Part shown: in pieces, positions 33,540 through 33,575 of the stretch
Layout: each line of letters starts with the position of its first letter
Position numbering within the stretch: the first letter of the stretch is position 1
Assembly: GCA_003219465.1 (NCBI GenBank)
Contig: QHOX01000046.1
Span: 1-33,575, forward strand
Reading direction: 5' to 3'
From: Verrucomicrobiota bacterium
GTDB taxonomy: Bacteria; Verrucomicrobiota; Verrucomicrobiia; Chthoniobacterales; UBA10450
Length of the DNA stretch: 33,575 nucleotides
Notes under the pieces: model-generated
Told to the model about the DNA's origin: nothing
What the model saw: only the letters and a program-made list of their open reading frames with translations
Database searches by the model: none
Translations under genes and position numbers: made by a program

Positions 33540-33547
33540 TCGAAAAA

Positions 33548-33575
33548 TTAGTGCGCATGCTCCGGGCCCTCCTGG
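33548..33575 (-). CDS. atpB: ATP synthase a subunit, last codons only
   Basis: On the minus strand the window edge reads QEGPEHAH followed by TAA. A short His/Glu-rich tail directly upstream of atpE fits the C-terminus of subunit a, which is encoded first in this gene order. Only eight codons are visible, so the call depends on position. Confidence 0.65.

Overview
The window looks like a chromosomal segment of a Gram-negative bacterium, most probably of the Verrucomicrobia (Chthoniobacterales, soil clades such as Udaeobacter). This placement is inferred from gene content and not from a marker search. The arguments are: a fused lpxC-fabZ gene followed by lpxA, use of LpxI for lipid A, a tandem-domain nucleoside diphosphate kinase, a DUF6249-type membrane protein beside an ECF sigma factor, weak or absent Shine-Dalgarno sequences at many starts, and many short palindromic repeats between genes. 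No phage, transposase, CRISPR or plasmid gene was seen.

Layout. 1-4793 (minus): a MarR-type regulator, a periplasmic adaptor and an RND inner-membrane pump in one tightly overlapping operon, with a palindromic operator before the regulator; the pump runs off the left edge. 4848-6302 (minus): an ArnT-like GT-C glycosyltransferase. 6364-13074 (plus): the processing and translation operon nusA-infB-rbfA-nrnA-truB-ribF, preceded by a promoter and a terminator-like attenuator hairpin but with no rimP. 13090-14714 (minus): a DUF6249-like membrane protein, an ECF sigma factor and a small two-helix membrane protein. 14838-15505: tRNA-Gly(GCC) and a broken prmA. 15632-19633 (plus): a two-domain NDK, a class I aminotransferase and a GH57 branching enzyme. 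19729-20481: a secreted FlgD-Ig-like protein. 20581-24393 (plus): lpxC-fabZ, lpxA and recN. 24505-26508: divergent acetate-transporter and FAD-reductase genes. 26522-33575 (minus): the ATP synthase operon atpB(partial)-E-F-H-A-G-D-C, followed by lpxI and a small membrane-anchored protein.

The main thing beyond ordinary housekeeping genes is a set of at least seven short palindromic elements of two or three families. One family (TGTAG, hairpin, spacer, hairpin, CTACA) occurs between convergent genes, across the 5' end of lpxI where it supplies the apparent start codon, and inside the GH57 reading frame where it adds about 21 in-frame residues. A second family (GTCAT...GAAGTCGAGGAATC and its inverse) occurs three times between genes and once supplies the ATG of a secreted protein. 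A third element (CTATAG...CTACAG) covers the end of the prmA remnant. Mobile palindromes therefore seem to be reshaping gene starts, ends and interiors here. Other points worth attention are the NDK whose first domain has lost its catalytic residues, the nusA leader attenuator without rimP, and a near-leaderless promoter upstream of the sigma-factor cluster. No wholly new multi-gene system is evident.
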